Below the pieces are notes generated by a model. That model was not told the DNA's origin and ran no database searches. It saw only the letters and a list, made by a program, of their open reading frames with translations. DNA of 64,000 nucleotides from Cryptosporangium aurantiacum (GTDB lineage: Bacteria; Actinomycetota; Actinomycetes; Mycobacteriales; Cryptosporangiaceae): positions 310,001 to 374,000 of the forward strand of contig NZ_FRCS01000006.1 in NCBI RefSeq assembly GCF_900143005.1, in the 5' to 3' direction. This document shows, in pieces, positions 25,333 through 33,462 of the stretch. A program made the translations under genes and the position numbers. How positions within the stretch are numbered: position 1 is the stretch's first letter; every line of letters begins with the position of its first letter.

Positions 25333-26280
25333 TCAGAACGTCAGAATCTGGCGGCCGCGCAGTTTTCCCTGCTCGAGCCGTTGGTGGGCGGCCACGGCGT
25401 CGTCGGCCGGGTAGACCTCGGCCACACGCGTCGTCAGCTCGCCGCGCTCGACCATCCGCGCCAGTCGCTCGATCGCGTCGTGCCGGGTGGCCGACCTCAT
25501 GACGTAGGAGTGGAACGGCGTGATCCCGCGGTCCGGCCGGACGTCGGTGGGCAGGTAAAACGCGATCTGCCCGCCGTCCCGGACCGCCGGAAGCACCGCG
25601 TCGGTGAGGATCGCGCCGTCCCCGAGGGCGTCGGCCCCGCGGCCGTCAGTGACGTCCAGGACGTCGCCGACGAACTCGGCGCCCCGGCGGACGACGTGCG
25701 TCGCTCCGAGACCGCGCACGAGCTTCTCGTCGTCCGCCGCCGCGTCAGCGATGACCACCAGGCCGCGGGCGGCGCCCAGCTCCACCAGATAGCCGCCCAC
25801 CGCTCCGGCGGCGCCGGTGACGGCGAGCGTCGATCCGGACGGTAGGGCCAGCGCTTCGAGCGTCAGCTCCGCGGTCAGCGCGTTGGACAGGAATGACGCC
25901 CCGGCGACGAAATCGACGTTCGAGGGCATCCGAGTGACCGACAGCGAGGGGAGCACGATGTATTCGCTGTATCCGCCGTGGCTGCCGGAGGGCACCACGA
26001 ACCCGATCACCGCGTCGCCCACCGCGAGGTCGAAGCCGTCGGGCTGGTCGGGCCCGATCGCGTCGATCGTTCCCGCGACGTCCATGCCGGTGACCAGCGG
26101 GTGCCGGTCGTCCGCCACCATTCCGTCGAACAACCCGAGGCGGATGATCGCGTCGACCGGGTTGACCGAGGCGGCGCGGACGCGGATGCGCACCTCACCG
26201 GCGCCGGCGGTCGGGTCCGGCAGTTCGAGGGTTTCGAGCACCTCGGGCGCTCCGTGGCGGGTGAAGCCGATCGCTTTCAT
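25333..26280 (-). CDS. quinone oxidoreductase-like NADPH dehydrogenase
   Basis: 315 aa from the ATG at 26280, which overlaps the stop of the upstream gene (ATGA). It is a zinc-free medium-chain reductase of the zeta-crystallin type: MKAIGFTRHGAPEVLETLEL start, GMDVAGTIDAIG, and cofactor loop LAVTGAAGAVGGYLVELG. No zinc ligands are present. It probably reduces quinones or enones with NADPH. It ends only 3 bp from the stop of the alcohol dehydrogenase on the other strand, leaving no room for a terminator. It forms a two-gene unit with the SnoaL-like protein, divergent to the second XRE gene. Confidence 0.87.
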   Translation of the reverse strand: MKAIGFTRHGAPEVLETLELPDPTAGAGEVRIRVRAASVNPVDAIIRLGLFDGMVADDRHPLVTGMDVAGTIDAIGPDQPDGFDLAVGDAVIGFVVPSGSHGGYSEYIVLPSLSVTRMPSNVDFVAGASFLSNALTAELTLEALALPSGSTLAVTGAAGAVGGYLVELGAARGLVVIADAAADDEKLVRGLGATHVVRRGAEFVGDVLDVTDGRGADALGDGAILTDAVLPAVRDGGQIAFYLPTDVRPDRGITPFHSYVMRSATRHDAIERLARMVERGELTTRVAEVYPADDAVAAHQRLEQGKLRGRQILTF

Positions 26281-26669
26281 TGCTTCTCCTTCAGCTGCTC
26301 CAGGAGCAACGTGTCGGCGGTCTGGTCGAGCCGGGTGATCGTGCCGTCCGCGATGGTCCACAGGTGGGTGAACCGCACGTCGGCGGAGCGTCCGGAGGGG
26401 CCGGTGGCGGCATAGTGGCCGAGGACGGTCACGTGGCCCGCACCGTCGGCGAAGAACTGCTCCGGTCGTGCGATGACCGGAGAGAACTCCTGCCCGACCC
26501 GGGCGAGGAATTCCAGCACCGCGTCGAGGCCGCGGTAGACGGTGCCGTGGGGCCAGCCGGGTGTGATGTCCCAGACGACGTCCTGGGACATCACCCCGTC
26601 GATCACGGCGCGGTCACCGCGGGCGCCGTAGAAGCGCTGTACCAGCGCAATCTCGTCGGAATTGGTCAT
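26277..26669 (-). CDS. SnoaL-like (NTF2-fold) protein
   Basis: 130 aa, one NTF2-like alpha+beta barrel: EIALVQRFYGARGDRAVIDG at the start, WDITPGWPHGTVYRGLDAV, VLGHYAATGPSGR. Family members are cyclases, isomerases or ligand-binding proteins. The reaction cannot be predicted. The ATG at 26669 lies 34 bp from the nearer of two GGGGAG-type palindromes, so it is probably controlled with the divergent XRE2-alcohol dehydrogenase unit. It is followed by the quinone oxidoreductase-like gene with a 4-base overlap. Confidence 0.8.
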   Translation of the reverse strand: MTNSDEIALVQRFYGARGDRAVIDGVMSQDVVWDITPGWPHGTVYRGLDAVLEFLARVGQEFSPVIARPEQFFADGAGHVTVLGHYAATGPSGRSADVRFTHLWTIADGTITRLDQTADTLLLEQLKEKQ

Positions 26670-26703
26670 GGCACCAGCATCGGCACGAGGCGGGCATCGC
26701 GGC

Positions 26704-26721
26704 AGGGGAGGAATTTGTCCT
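26704..26721. promoter_or_regulatory. imperfect second copy of the GGGGAG palindrome
   Basis: The 18 bases starting GGGGAGGAATTTGTCC match the perfect palindrome at 26736-26753 at 14 of 18 positions. The centres are 32 bp apart, about three helical turns, suiting cooperative binding of two dimers on one face of the DNA. Confidence 0.5.
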
Positions 26722-26735
26722 AGTCATCGCGGTGC

Positions 26736-26753
26736 GGGGGAGAAATTTCTCCC
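26736..26753. promoter_or_regulatory. perfect 18-bp palindrome, probable XRE2 operator
   Basis: GGGGAGAAATTTCTCCCC is a perfect palindrome in the 164-bp divergent region between the SnoaL-like gene and the XRE regulator. Its length and position fit the binding site of a dimeric helix-turn-helix regulator acting on both promoters. The regulator at 26834 is the obvious candidate. Confidence 0.7.
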
Positions 26754-26833
26754 CTGAACGAAGCCGCCCGACGGTGTGAACCTGGGACGTGTCGCACCGG
26801 TGTCCGGCAACCCAGAGGAGTGAGGCTGACCGC

Positions 26834-27733
26834 ATGGCTCGCGACACGAACCTGAACGAGTTGGGCGAGTTCCTCCGCGCGCGGCGCGCCGAGGTCTCCC
26901 CCGCCGATGCGGGGCTGCCCGACGGCGGTAAGGGGCGCCGGGTCGCCGGACTCCGGCGTGAGGAGGTGGCCGTGCTCTCCGCGATCAGCACCGACTACTA
27001 CACCCGCATCGAGCAGGGCCGTATCCAGGCCTCCGAACCGGTGCTCGCGGAGATCGCCCGGGTCCTACGGCTCGATGAGGATCAACGCGAGTATCTGTAC
27101 GAGCTCGCCGGCAAGCAGACCCGGCGGCCACGCCGTCTCACCCGGCAGAGGGTGGATCCGCAGCTGCAGCGACTGCTCGACGACCTGCCGACGACGCCGG
27201 CCTTCGTCATCGGACGGCGGACGGACATCCTGGCCTGGAACGCGATGGGCGCCGCGCTCATCACCGACTTCGGCAAGATCCCGGAGAAGCACCGGACGTT
27301 CATCCGGCTGCTGTTCACCGACCCGGCGATGCGCCGCCTCTACGCCGACTGGGAAGGCATCACCCGGCTGGCCATAGCCCAGCTGCGCATGCACAGCGTC
27401 CACCACCCGGACGACCCTCGCCTGGCCGCCCTGGTCGGCGAGCTGTCCGTCGCCGACCCCCAGTTCCGCCAATGGTGGGCCAGCCATCAGGTGGCCGCGC
27501 GCGGCACCGGCGTCAAACACCTGCACCATCCCGTGGTCGGCGATCTGACCCTGGACTGGAACACCCTGACCTGCGCAACCGACCCGGACCAGCAAATCAT
27601 CGTCTGGACCGCAGAGGCCGGAAGCCCGTCACACGACGGTCTGCGCCTGCTCGCGTCCTGGGCCGCCGACGCGGCCCGGGCGACCGCCGAGCACACCGGA
27701 AGCGGCGCCTCACCGAGCGCCGGTATTTCCTGA
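26834..27733 (+). CDS. XRE regulator with MmyB-like ligand domain (copy 2)
   Basis: 299 aa from the ATG at 26834, with a purine-rich ribosome site (GAGGAGTGAGG). It carries a Cro/CI helix-turn-helix at about 10-70 (GLRREEVAVLSAISTDYYTR) and the MmyB-like ligand domain after residue 100 (FVIGRRTDILAWNAMGAALI, HHPVVGDLTLDWNT). It is clearly related to the regulator at 23419. The zinc alcohol dehydrogenase follows after 20 bp. Two palindromic operators stand upstream. The inducer is unknown, but the paired dehydrogenase suggests an alcohol, aldehyde or electrophile. Confidence 0.88.
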   Translation: MARDTNLNELGEFLRARRAEVSPADAGLPDGGKGRRVAGLRREEVAVLSAISTDYYTRIEQGRIQASEPVLAEIARVLRLDEDQREYLYELAGKQTRRPRRLTRQRVDPQLQRLLDDLPTTPAFVIGRRTDILAWNAMGAALITDFGKIPEKHRTFIRLLFTDPAMRRLYADWEGITRLAIAQLRMHSVHHPDDPRLAALVGELSVADPQFRQWWASHQVAARGTGVKHLHHPVVGDLTLDWNTLTCATDPDQQIIVWTAEAGSPSHDGLRLLASWAADAARATAEHTGSGASPSAGIS

Positions 27734-27753
27734 ACACGAGAGAGAACCGAGAC

Positions 27754-28782
27754 ATGCGCCAAGCAGTCATGCACGCCCCGGGCGACGTCCGCGTCGAGCA
27801 GCGCGACCGGCCCACCATCCTCAAGCCCACCGATGCGGTGATCCGCGTGGCGGCCGCCTGCGTGTGCGGGTCGGACCTGTGGCCCTACCGGGGCATCGAG
27901 CCGGTCAACGGGCCCACCGCGATGGGCCACGAATACGTGGGCATCGTCGAGGAGGTGGGCAGCGAGGTCCGGGACATCACACCGGGCCAGTTCGTCGTCG
28001 GCTCGTTCTTCACGTCCGACAACACCTGCGAGATCTGCCGGGCCGGCTACCAGAGCCGCTGCCCGCACCTGGAGTTCATCATCGACGAGACCGGCGGCGC
28101 ACAGGCCGAGTTCCTGCGCGTGCCGTGGGCGGACGGCACGCTGGTCGCCACCCCGGAACTGCCGTCCGACGACCTGATCCCGAGCCTGCTGGCCGCCTCC
28201 GACGTCCTCGGCACCGGATGGTTCGGTGCGGTCGCCGCCGAGGTCGGCCCCGGCAAGACGGTGGCCGTCGTCGGTGACGGCGCGGTCGGCCTGCTCGGCG
28301 TGCTCGCCGCCAAGCAGCTGGGCGCCGAACGGATCATCGCGATGAGTCGCCACACCGACCGGCAGAAGCTCGCCCTCGAGTTCGGCGCGACCGACATCGT
28401 GACCGAGCGCGGTGACGAGGGCGTGGCGAAGATCAAGGAGCTGACCGGCGGGTACGGTGCCCACTCCGTGATCGAAGCGGTCGGCACGCAGGAGTCGATG
28501 ATGCAGGCGATCCGCTCGGCCCGTCCCGGTGGCCACGTCGGCTACGTCGGCGTCGCGCACGGCGTCGCGCTGCCCGGCGAGGAGCTGTTCTTCTCCGGCG
28601 TGCACTTGCACGGCGGTCCGGCCCCCGTCCGGCGGTTCCTGCCCGACCTGATCGACCTGATCGTCAAGCGGGAGATCAACCCGGGCAAGGTCTTCGACCT
28701 GGAGCTGTCGCTGGACGAGGCCGCGGAGGGCTACCGGGCGATGGACGAGCGTCGCGCCGTCAAGGCCCTGCTCCGGCCCTGA
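27754..28782 (+). CDS. zinc-dependent alcohol dehydrogenase (copy 2)
   Basis: 342 aa, medium-chain family, ATG at 27754. The catalytic zinc residues CVCGSD and GHEYVG are intact, and the cofactor loop VAVVGDGAVGLLGV is identical to copy 1 except for its end. The structural-zinc loop reads CEICRAGYQSRC, again three cysteines. The C-terminal PGKVFDLEL...DERRAVKALLRP also matches copy 1. Cotranscribed with XRE2. It is followed by a strong hairpin at 28790-28823 that separates it from the convergent GH2 gene. Confidence 0.88.
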   Translation: MRQAVMHAPGDVRVEQRDRPTILKPTDAVIRVAAACVCGSDLWPYRGIEPVNGPTAMGHEYVGIVEEVGSEVRDITPGQFVVGSFFTSDNTCEICRAGYQSRCPHLEFIIDETGGAQAEFLRVPWADGTLVATPELPSDDLIPSLLAASDVLGTGWFGAVAAEVGPGKTVAVVGDGAVGLLGVLAAKQLGAERIIAMSRHTDRQKLALEFGATDIVTERGDEGVAKIKELTGGYGAHSVIEAVGTQESMMQAIRSARPGGHVGYVGVAHGVALPGEELFFSGVHLHGGPAPVRRFLPDLIDLIVKREINPGKVFDLELSLDEAAEGYRAMDERRAVKALLRP

Positions 28783-28789
28783 TCCGGCA

Positions 28790-28823
28790 GCGGGCCGGTG
28801 ACTCCTCGGGACTACCGGCCCGC
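28790..28823. terminator. bidirectional hairpin terminator
   Basis: GCGGGCCGGT (28790-28799) and ACCGGCCCGC (28814-28823) form a perfect 10-bp stem with a 14-base loop. It begins 8 bases after the dehydrogenase stop and lies 13 bases from the GH2 stop on the other strand, so it can end both transcripts. Confidence 0.65.
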
Positions 28824-28835
28824 CCGAGCCGCAGA

Positions 28836-31295
28836 TCACCGCCCCGGGCGCCGGACGGGAACGGTGACGGAGACCGGATCGCATCCCTGCGCTGTGGCGG
28901 TGATGGTGACATCGCCCGGTGCGTGCCCGGCCCGCAGCACGGCGAGCGCGCGTCCTCGATACGTCGAGTGACTGGTGCCGGTGAACGCCTCGGCGGTGAT
29001 CGGCTGAGCGCTCCCGAAGCCGAGCAGCGTCGCCGCGCCGTCCACGTGCAAATCGACGAGACGGTCAGCGAGCGGCTTCACGCGGCCGTCGTCGTCGGTC
29101 AGGCTGATCGGCACGTACAGCAGATCGCTGCCGTCGGCGATCAACCCCTCGGTCTCCGGTTCCAGCCGTAACCGAAGGATTTCCGACGTGCTGCGCAACA
29201 CGTCCCGGCCGATCTCCGTGCCGGTCTCGTCGTAGGCGATCGCGGCGAGCTCGCCGGGACGGTAAACCACCGTGAACCTCCCGGTGAACGCCTGCTGCGC
29301 GCCGATCGATGCGCTACCCACGACAGCACCGTTGAGCACCAGATCGACGCGAGCGGCATCGGCGTAGACCTCGACGGTCGCCGCAGTGCCCTCGAAGCCC
29401 TCCCAGCTCCAGCTGTGCACGACGTTGCCGCTCCGCCAGCTGTTACTCACGCGTTTGCGCCCGCTGTGCTGGACTTCGTGGACGGCGATGTAGGGGTCGG
29501 TCCGGAGGCGCCAGGCGACCTGATTGAGGTACGCCTGCGGCTGCGCGAACCCGGTGATGTCGATGACCGGCTCACCGGCGAGCAGCGCCGGATAGGGCTT
29601 GAACAACCGGCGGGGCTGGTCGTACTCGATAGCCGCGATGCCGGCCTCTCCGACGTAGTCCCAACCGGTCCACGCGAACTCGCCGAGCACCTGGGGAAGC
29701 GCCTCGATCTCGCGCCAGACCCGGGCGGTGTCCGGCGGGTTGGTCTCGGTGCCGACGATGAGCCGATCGGGATACCGCTGCGTGTCCTTGCGGTACCGGC
29801 CGGCCATGTAGTTGTAGCCGGCGACGTCGAGCGCGGCGAACGCGTCACGAGTCCGCCGGTCGACCCGGGGCAGGCGGACCAGGTGGGGCAACACCTTCTC
29901 CAGCACACCCATGACGTGGTTGAGGACGACGATGAGGTTCTTTCCGAAGCTCTCACCCCTCGCGCGTGCCGCCTCCGCCTTCCTGGCCACCTTCTCGTCG
30001 TTCATCGACGCGATGAGGTTGAGGAAACCGTTGATGCCGTTGGTCACCAGCCGGGTCGGGTCGAGGTCACGCGCACGGCCGGCCATGGCCTGACTGAGCC
30101 GGACGCCCCGGGGCGTCGCCGTCTCCGCGATCTCGTTGCCGATCGAGTACATGATCACGGACGGATGGTTGACGTCTTTCAAGATCATCGCCTCGAGGTC
30201 GCGCTCCCACCATTCCTCGAAGTCCAGTCCGTAGTCGAACGGCTGCTTCGTCCGCCACCAGACGTCGGTCAGCTCGTCCATGACTAGGACGCCGAGCCGG
30301 TCGCAGGCCCGCAGCGTGGCCCGGGAAACCGGATTGTGGGCGCTACGGATCGCGTTGTAGCCACTCTCCTTGAGGATCCGGACGCGCCGGTGTTCGGCGG
30401 CGTCCAGCGTGTGTGCCCCGATCGGGCCGTTGTCGTGGTGGATGCACGCGCCCCGGAGCTTGACCGGAACTCCGTTGAGGCGAAGTCCGTGGCGCGAATC
30501 GGCCGTCAGCGTCCGGATCCCGAACTCGGCGGCCGCCTCGTCGAGCAGCTCCTCGCCGCCGAGCAGCCGGACAGTGCCGGTGTGGAGGTGCGGTGTCTCG
30601 GGCGACCAGAGCGCGGCGCCCACGATCGCGGCGGTCTGCCGCACGGTCGTCGACTCCCCCGGGGCGAGCCTGATCCGCTCCATGACCGGCCCGACACGGG
30701 CGCCGGACGGAAGAACCAGCACGGTCGAGATCGTCACGGAACGCGCTACCGCGCCGTCGTTGACGATGCGCGTCGCGATCCCGACCGTCGCGCTGCCGTC
30801 CTGTACGGCCTCGGTCGTGAAGCGCGGACCCTCCGGTGCGATGTGAGCCTGCGGTCCGACGAGGAGGTGCACCGGGCGGTAGATCCCGCTCCCGGAGTAC
30901 CAGCGACTGTTGGGCAGCCGGTCGTTGTGCGCCACTACCTCCAGCACGTTGTCCGTACCGAACTCCAGACCACCGTGCAGCGGCACGGTGAACTCCGCGT
31001 ACCCGGACGGCCGCCCGCCGATCAGCCGCCCGTTGAGAAAGACCTCCGAACGGAGGTAGACGCCTTCGAACTCCACTAGGACGTGCTGGTCACGCCACTC
31101 CTCCGGCGCGACGAACGTCTTCGAGTACCGATAGACACCGCCCGGGAAGAAGCCCGTGTGGAAACCGTTCGGGGTCCGCGCGTTCCGAGGCTCGAACAGC
31201 ATGGCGTCGTACGGCACGGTCACCGGACCGACCGGCGCGCCGGAGGAAGCCTCCTCGGCGACGAACCACCCCTCGTTGAACGACGTACGGCGCAT
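28836..31295 (-). CDS. glycoside hydrolase family 2 (beta-galactosidase-type) with DUF4982
   Basis: 819 aa from the ATG at 31295, which has GGAGAAGG 1-2 bases upstream. The order is sugar-binding jelly roll (about 30-190), immunoglobulin-like domain, TIM barrel, then a DUF4982-type and further immunoglobulin-like domains. Acid/base Glu388 is in YSIGNEIAET and the likely nucleophile Glu517 in VGTETNPP. There is no signal peptide, so it acts on short glycans inside the cell. GH2 members cleave beta-galactosides, beta-glucuronides or beta-mannosides; the exact specificity is open. It is divergent to a TetR gene, with a 35-bp perfect palindrome between them. Confidence 0.88.
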   Translation of the reverse strand: MRRTSFNEGWFVAEEASSGAPVGPVTVPYDAMLFEPRNARTPNGFHTGFFPGGVYRYSKTFVAPEEWRDQHVLVEFEGVYLRSEVFLNGRLIGGRPSGYAEFTVPLHGGLEFGTDNVLEVVAHNDRLPNSRWYSGSGIYRPVHLLVGPQAHIAPEGPRFTTEAVQDGSATVGIATRIVNDGAVARSVTISTVLVLPSGARVGPVMERIRLAPGESTTVRQTAAIVGAALWSPETPHLHTGTVRLLGGEELLDEAAAEFGIRTLTADSRHGLRLNGVPVKLRGACIHHDNGPIGAHTLDAAEHRRVRILKESGYNAIRSAHNPVSRATLRACDRLGVLVMDELTDVWWRTKQPFDYGLDFEEWWERDLEAMILKDVNHPSVIMYSIGNEIAETATPRGVRLSQAMAGRARDLDPTRLVTNGINGFLNLIASMNDEKVARKAEAARARGESFGKNLIVVLNHVMGVLEKVLPHLVRLPRVDRRTRDAFAALDVAGYNYMAGRYRKDTQRYPDRLIVGTETNPPDTARVWREIEALPQVLGEFAWTGWDYVGEAGIAAIEYDQPRRLFKPYPALLAGEPVIDITGFAQPQAYLNQVAWRLRTDPYIAVHEVQHSGRKRVSNSWRSGNVVHSWSWEGFEGTAATVEVYADAARVDLVLNGAVVGSASIGAQQAFTGRFTVVYRPGELAAIAYDETGTEIGRDVLRSTSEILRLRLEPETEGLIADGSDLLYVPISLTDDDGRVKPLADRLVDLHVDGAATLLGFGSAQPITAEAFTGTSHSTYRGRALAVLRAGHAPGDVTITATAQGCDPVSVTVPVRRPGR

Positions 31296-31303
31296 GCCTT
31301 CTC

Positions 31304-31338
31304 CATTCCCGGTCGGGAATAATTCCCGACCGGGAATG
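31304..31338. promoter_or_regulatory. 35-bp perfect palindrome, probable TetR double operator
   Basis: CATTCCCGGTCGGGAAT (31304-31320), a central A, and ATTCCCGACCGGGAATG (31322-31338) are exact reverse complements. Each arm is itself palindromic (TTCCCG-GT-CGGGAA), so the element looks like two adjacent dimer sites. It lies between the GH2 start (8 bases away) and the TetR start (41 bases), overlapping where both promoters must be. Confidence 0.75.
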
Positions 31339-31379
31339 CTAGATTGGCCTTCGACCGCCGTCAAGGAACGCGAGGCTGA

Positions 31380-32051
31380 ATGGCGACCACCGAACCGACC
31401 GCTCGACGCCGCGCCGGATCGCGCGCCGGCTTGGATCGCGAGCGGATCCTGATGGCGGCGCGCGGCATGGATCCCGATTCGCTGACGATGCAGGCAGTCG
31501 CCGACCGGCTGGGCGTCGACCGGAAGGCACTGCACTACCACGTGTCCGATCGGGCCGGTCTCCTGCGGCTCGTCGCGGCCGACCGCTTCGAGACCCACTT
31601 CCTCGCGGCGGCCGCCGACCTGGCGGGCGAGTGGCGAGAGGCCCTGGTCAGCTACGCGAAGGCCATCCGGACCGGACTGATCGCCATGGGTACGCTCGTG
31701 GATTTCTTCCGGTTCGACCCCGCCCCGGATTACCCGTCGTTCGCGCCCGTCGAGACACTCCTCCGCCGGATGATCGACGCGGGGTTCAGCGCACGACAGG
31801 CCGGACGGGCGCTGATCCTGGTCACCGGCGTAGCCATGATGAGCGCCCGGGACGAAGTGCTGCAGGCCACCGACGAGGGCCATCCCCAGCTACCCGAACT
31901 GCGTAGAGCGCTCGGCACCGACGCGACCACGTCGTACCCGACGCTGCGCGCACTCGCGCAGGAGGAGTCGGGGCTCTACGACGACGGCCAATTCGAGTTC
32001 GACCTACGCGTCCTCATCCGCGGTCTGGAGGGCGAAATCGGCCAGGAGTGA
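31380..32051 (+). CDS. TetR-family regulator next to the GH2 gene
   Basis: 223 aa, ATG at 31380. Helix-turn-helix at about 40-62 (LTMQAVADRLGVDRKALHYHV). The C-terminal portion (AKAIRTGLIAMGTLVDFFRF and so on) resembles the TetR C-terminal ligand domain of the tetracycline-repressor type. It most likely represses itself and the GH2 gene through the 35-bp palindrome and releases it on binding a sugar-derived or glycoside ligand. That assignment rests on context alone. It converges on the PucR gene, with 32 bp between stops. Confidence 0.85.
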   Translation: MATTEPTARRRAGSRAGLDRERILMAARGMDPDSLTMQAVADRLGVDRKALHYHVSDRAGLLRLVAADRFETHFLAAAADLAGEWREALVSYAKAIRTGLIAMGTLVDFFRFDPAPDYPSFAPVETLLRRMIDAGFSARQAGRALILVTGVAMMSARDEVLQATDEGHPQLPELRRALGTDATTSYPTLRALAQEESGLYDDGQFEFDLRVLIRGLEGEIGQE

Positions 32052-32083
32052 CCAGGAAGTGGCCACCGGATCCGGACCGCAGC

Positions 32084-33322
32084 TCAGCTGCGATCCACCC
32101 CGAGGTCGAGTGCCAGCTGGAACATGCGCACCGCTAAGTGCAGCCGGAGCGCGGGCTCCGGCTCCTGCCAGTCCTCGCCGATCAGGGTGCCGATCCGGCC
32201 CAGCCGCTTCAGCAGGGTATTGGGGTGCACGTGGAGCGCGGCGGATGTCCGGGTGAGGTTGCCGGAGCACTGGAAGTATGCGGCCAGCGTCTTGATCAGT
32301 TCGGCATTGCGCGAGGCGTCGTAGTCGATCAGCGCGCCGAGGGTGTCGTCGAGGAACCGGTTGAGATCCGCGGTCCGGTCCGGGTCGAACACCATGCCGT
32401 ACATCGCGAGGTCCTGCGTCGTCGCCCACCGGTCCCACGACCCGAGCCGCGTCAGGATCTGGGCACAACGCCGCGCGACCGTGAAGGCATGCGCCCATGG
32501 CTCGGGCGGAAGGACGTCGGTACCGACGACGAGGGAGCCGATGCCGAGCTCCGCCCTGAGCTGATCATGGATCTCCTTGGTCGCCACCCCCGCGTCGCGC
32601 CCTGGCAGAACCAGCGTAGCCATCCCCCGGTGGTCTCCGGCCAGCCCGTGCCACTGCTCCGCCACTCGGTCGAGATGGCGCCGGATTCGGACACGATGCC
32701 GCGCCGTCGCCTCGACCACCAGGAGAACAGTGAGCTCGCCGAGGTCCACTCCCCGCGCGCGTGCCCGATCGACGAGATCCTGCGTCGGTCGCTGAGCCGA
32801 GGTGAGAAGCGCGGTGAGCAACTCGCCCCGCACCCCTGTTTCCGCCTCCACGACCGCGTCCCGGGTGAGCGTGATCAGGCCGATGATCTGCGCCGCGTGC
32901 TCCAAGCAGCGCAGATCGACGGCGGTCAGCGACCGGTCGTGGGCCAGGACCAGGCCGCCGAAGTACGACTGGCACCCCGACACGGCCACGACGCTGGCCC
33001 GCCTGCCGTCGCCGAGCCCGGACGTCACGCACCGTCCGGTCCTCCGGGTCTGCTCCATGGCGCAGGCTAGGATTCCCGTGCTGTCGAACCTGGGGGGCGC
33101 TGCGCCGTCCGCGCGCGCGAAGTCCGCGACGTCGATGTGGCCGCTCACCGCGACCACCTGATCGTCCCGGTCGAGAACGGCGACGCCCATGCCCAGTTCG
33201 GCGGCGAGCATCTCGGCGGCGGCGCTCGTGTCCCCGCCCGACAGGACCAGCCGCGTCAGCGATTCGTGCAGGGAGGCCGACCGCTCCATGGCCCGCAGCG
33301 TCTCGACCGGGTCTTCGTCCAT
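32084..33322 (-). CDS. PucR/CdaR-type transcriptional regulator
   Basis: 412 aa from the ATG at 33322 (MDEDPVETLRAM). The N-terminal half looks like a sensory GAF-like region (GMGVAVLDRDDQVVAVSGH, CQSYFGGLVLAHD). The middle is the GGDEF-like linker, and the C-terminus the PucR helix-turn-helix (LIKTLAAYFQCSGNLTRTSAAL, HVHPNTLLKRLGRIG). Family members activate purine, sugar-diacid or other catabolic genes. It is divergent to the sugar ABC operon, starting 140 bp away, and is the natural candidate to control it. The ligand cannot be named. Confidence 0.87.
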   Translation of the reverse strand: MDEDPVETLRAMERSASLHESLTRLVLSGGDTSAAAEMLAAELGMGVAVLDRDDQVVAVSGHIDVADFARADGAAPPRFDSTGILACAMEQTRRTGRCVTSGLGDGRRASVVAVSGCQSYFGGLVLAHDRSLTAVDLRCLEHAAQIIGLITLTRDAVVEAETGVRGELLTALLTSAQRPTQDLVDRARARGVDLGELTVLLVVEATARHRVRIRRHLDRVAEQWHGLAGDHRGMATLVLPGRDAGVATKEIHDQLRAELGIGSLVVGTDVLPPEPWAHAFTVARRCAQILTRLGSWDRWATTQDLAMYGMVFDPDRTADLNRFLDDTLGALIDYDASRNAELIKTLAAYFQCSGNLTRTSAALHVHPNTLLKRLGRIGTLIGEDWQEPEPALRLHLAVRMFQLALDLGVDRS

Positions 33323-33462
33323 GAACGCTCTTTTCGACCACCGACGCTGGTGTGGAAAACCACCACCACTATGGCCGAGCCGGTGAAGTTTTCGCTGCTT
33401 GTTGGCCCTACTCGCCGTCGATAACTTCCGTGTCGACGGCCAACGTAGGTCAGGGAGCGAAC

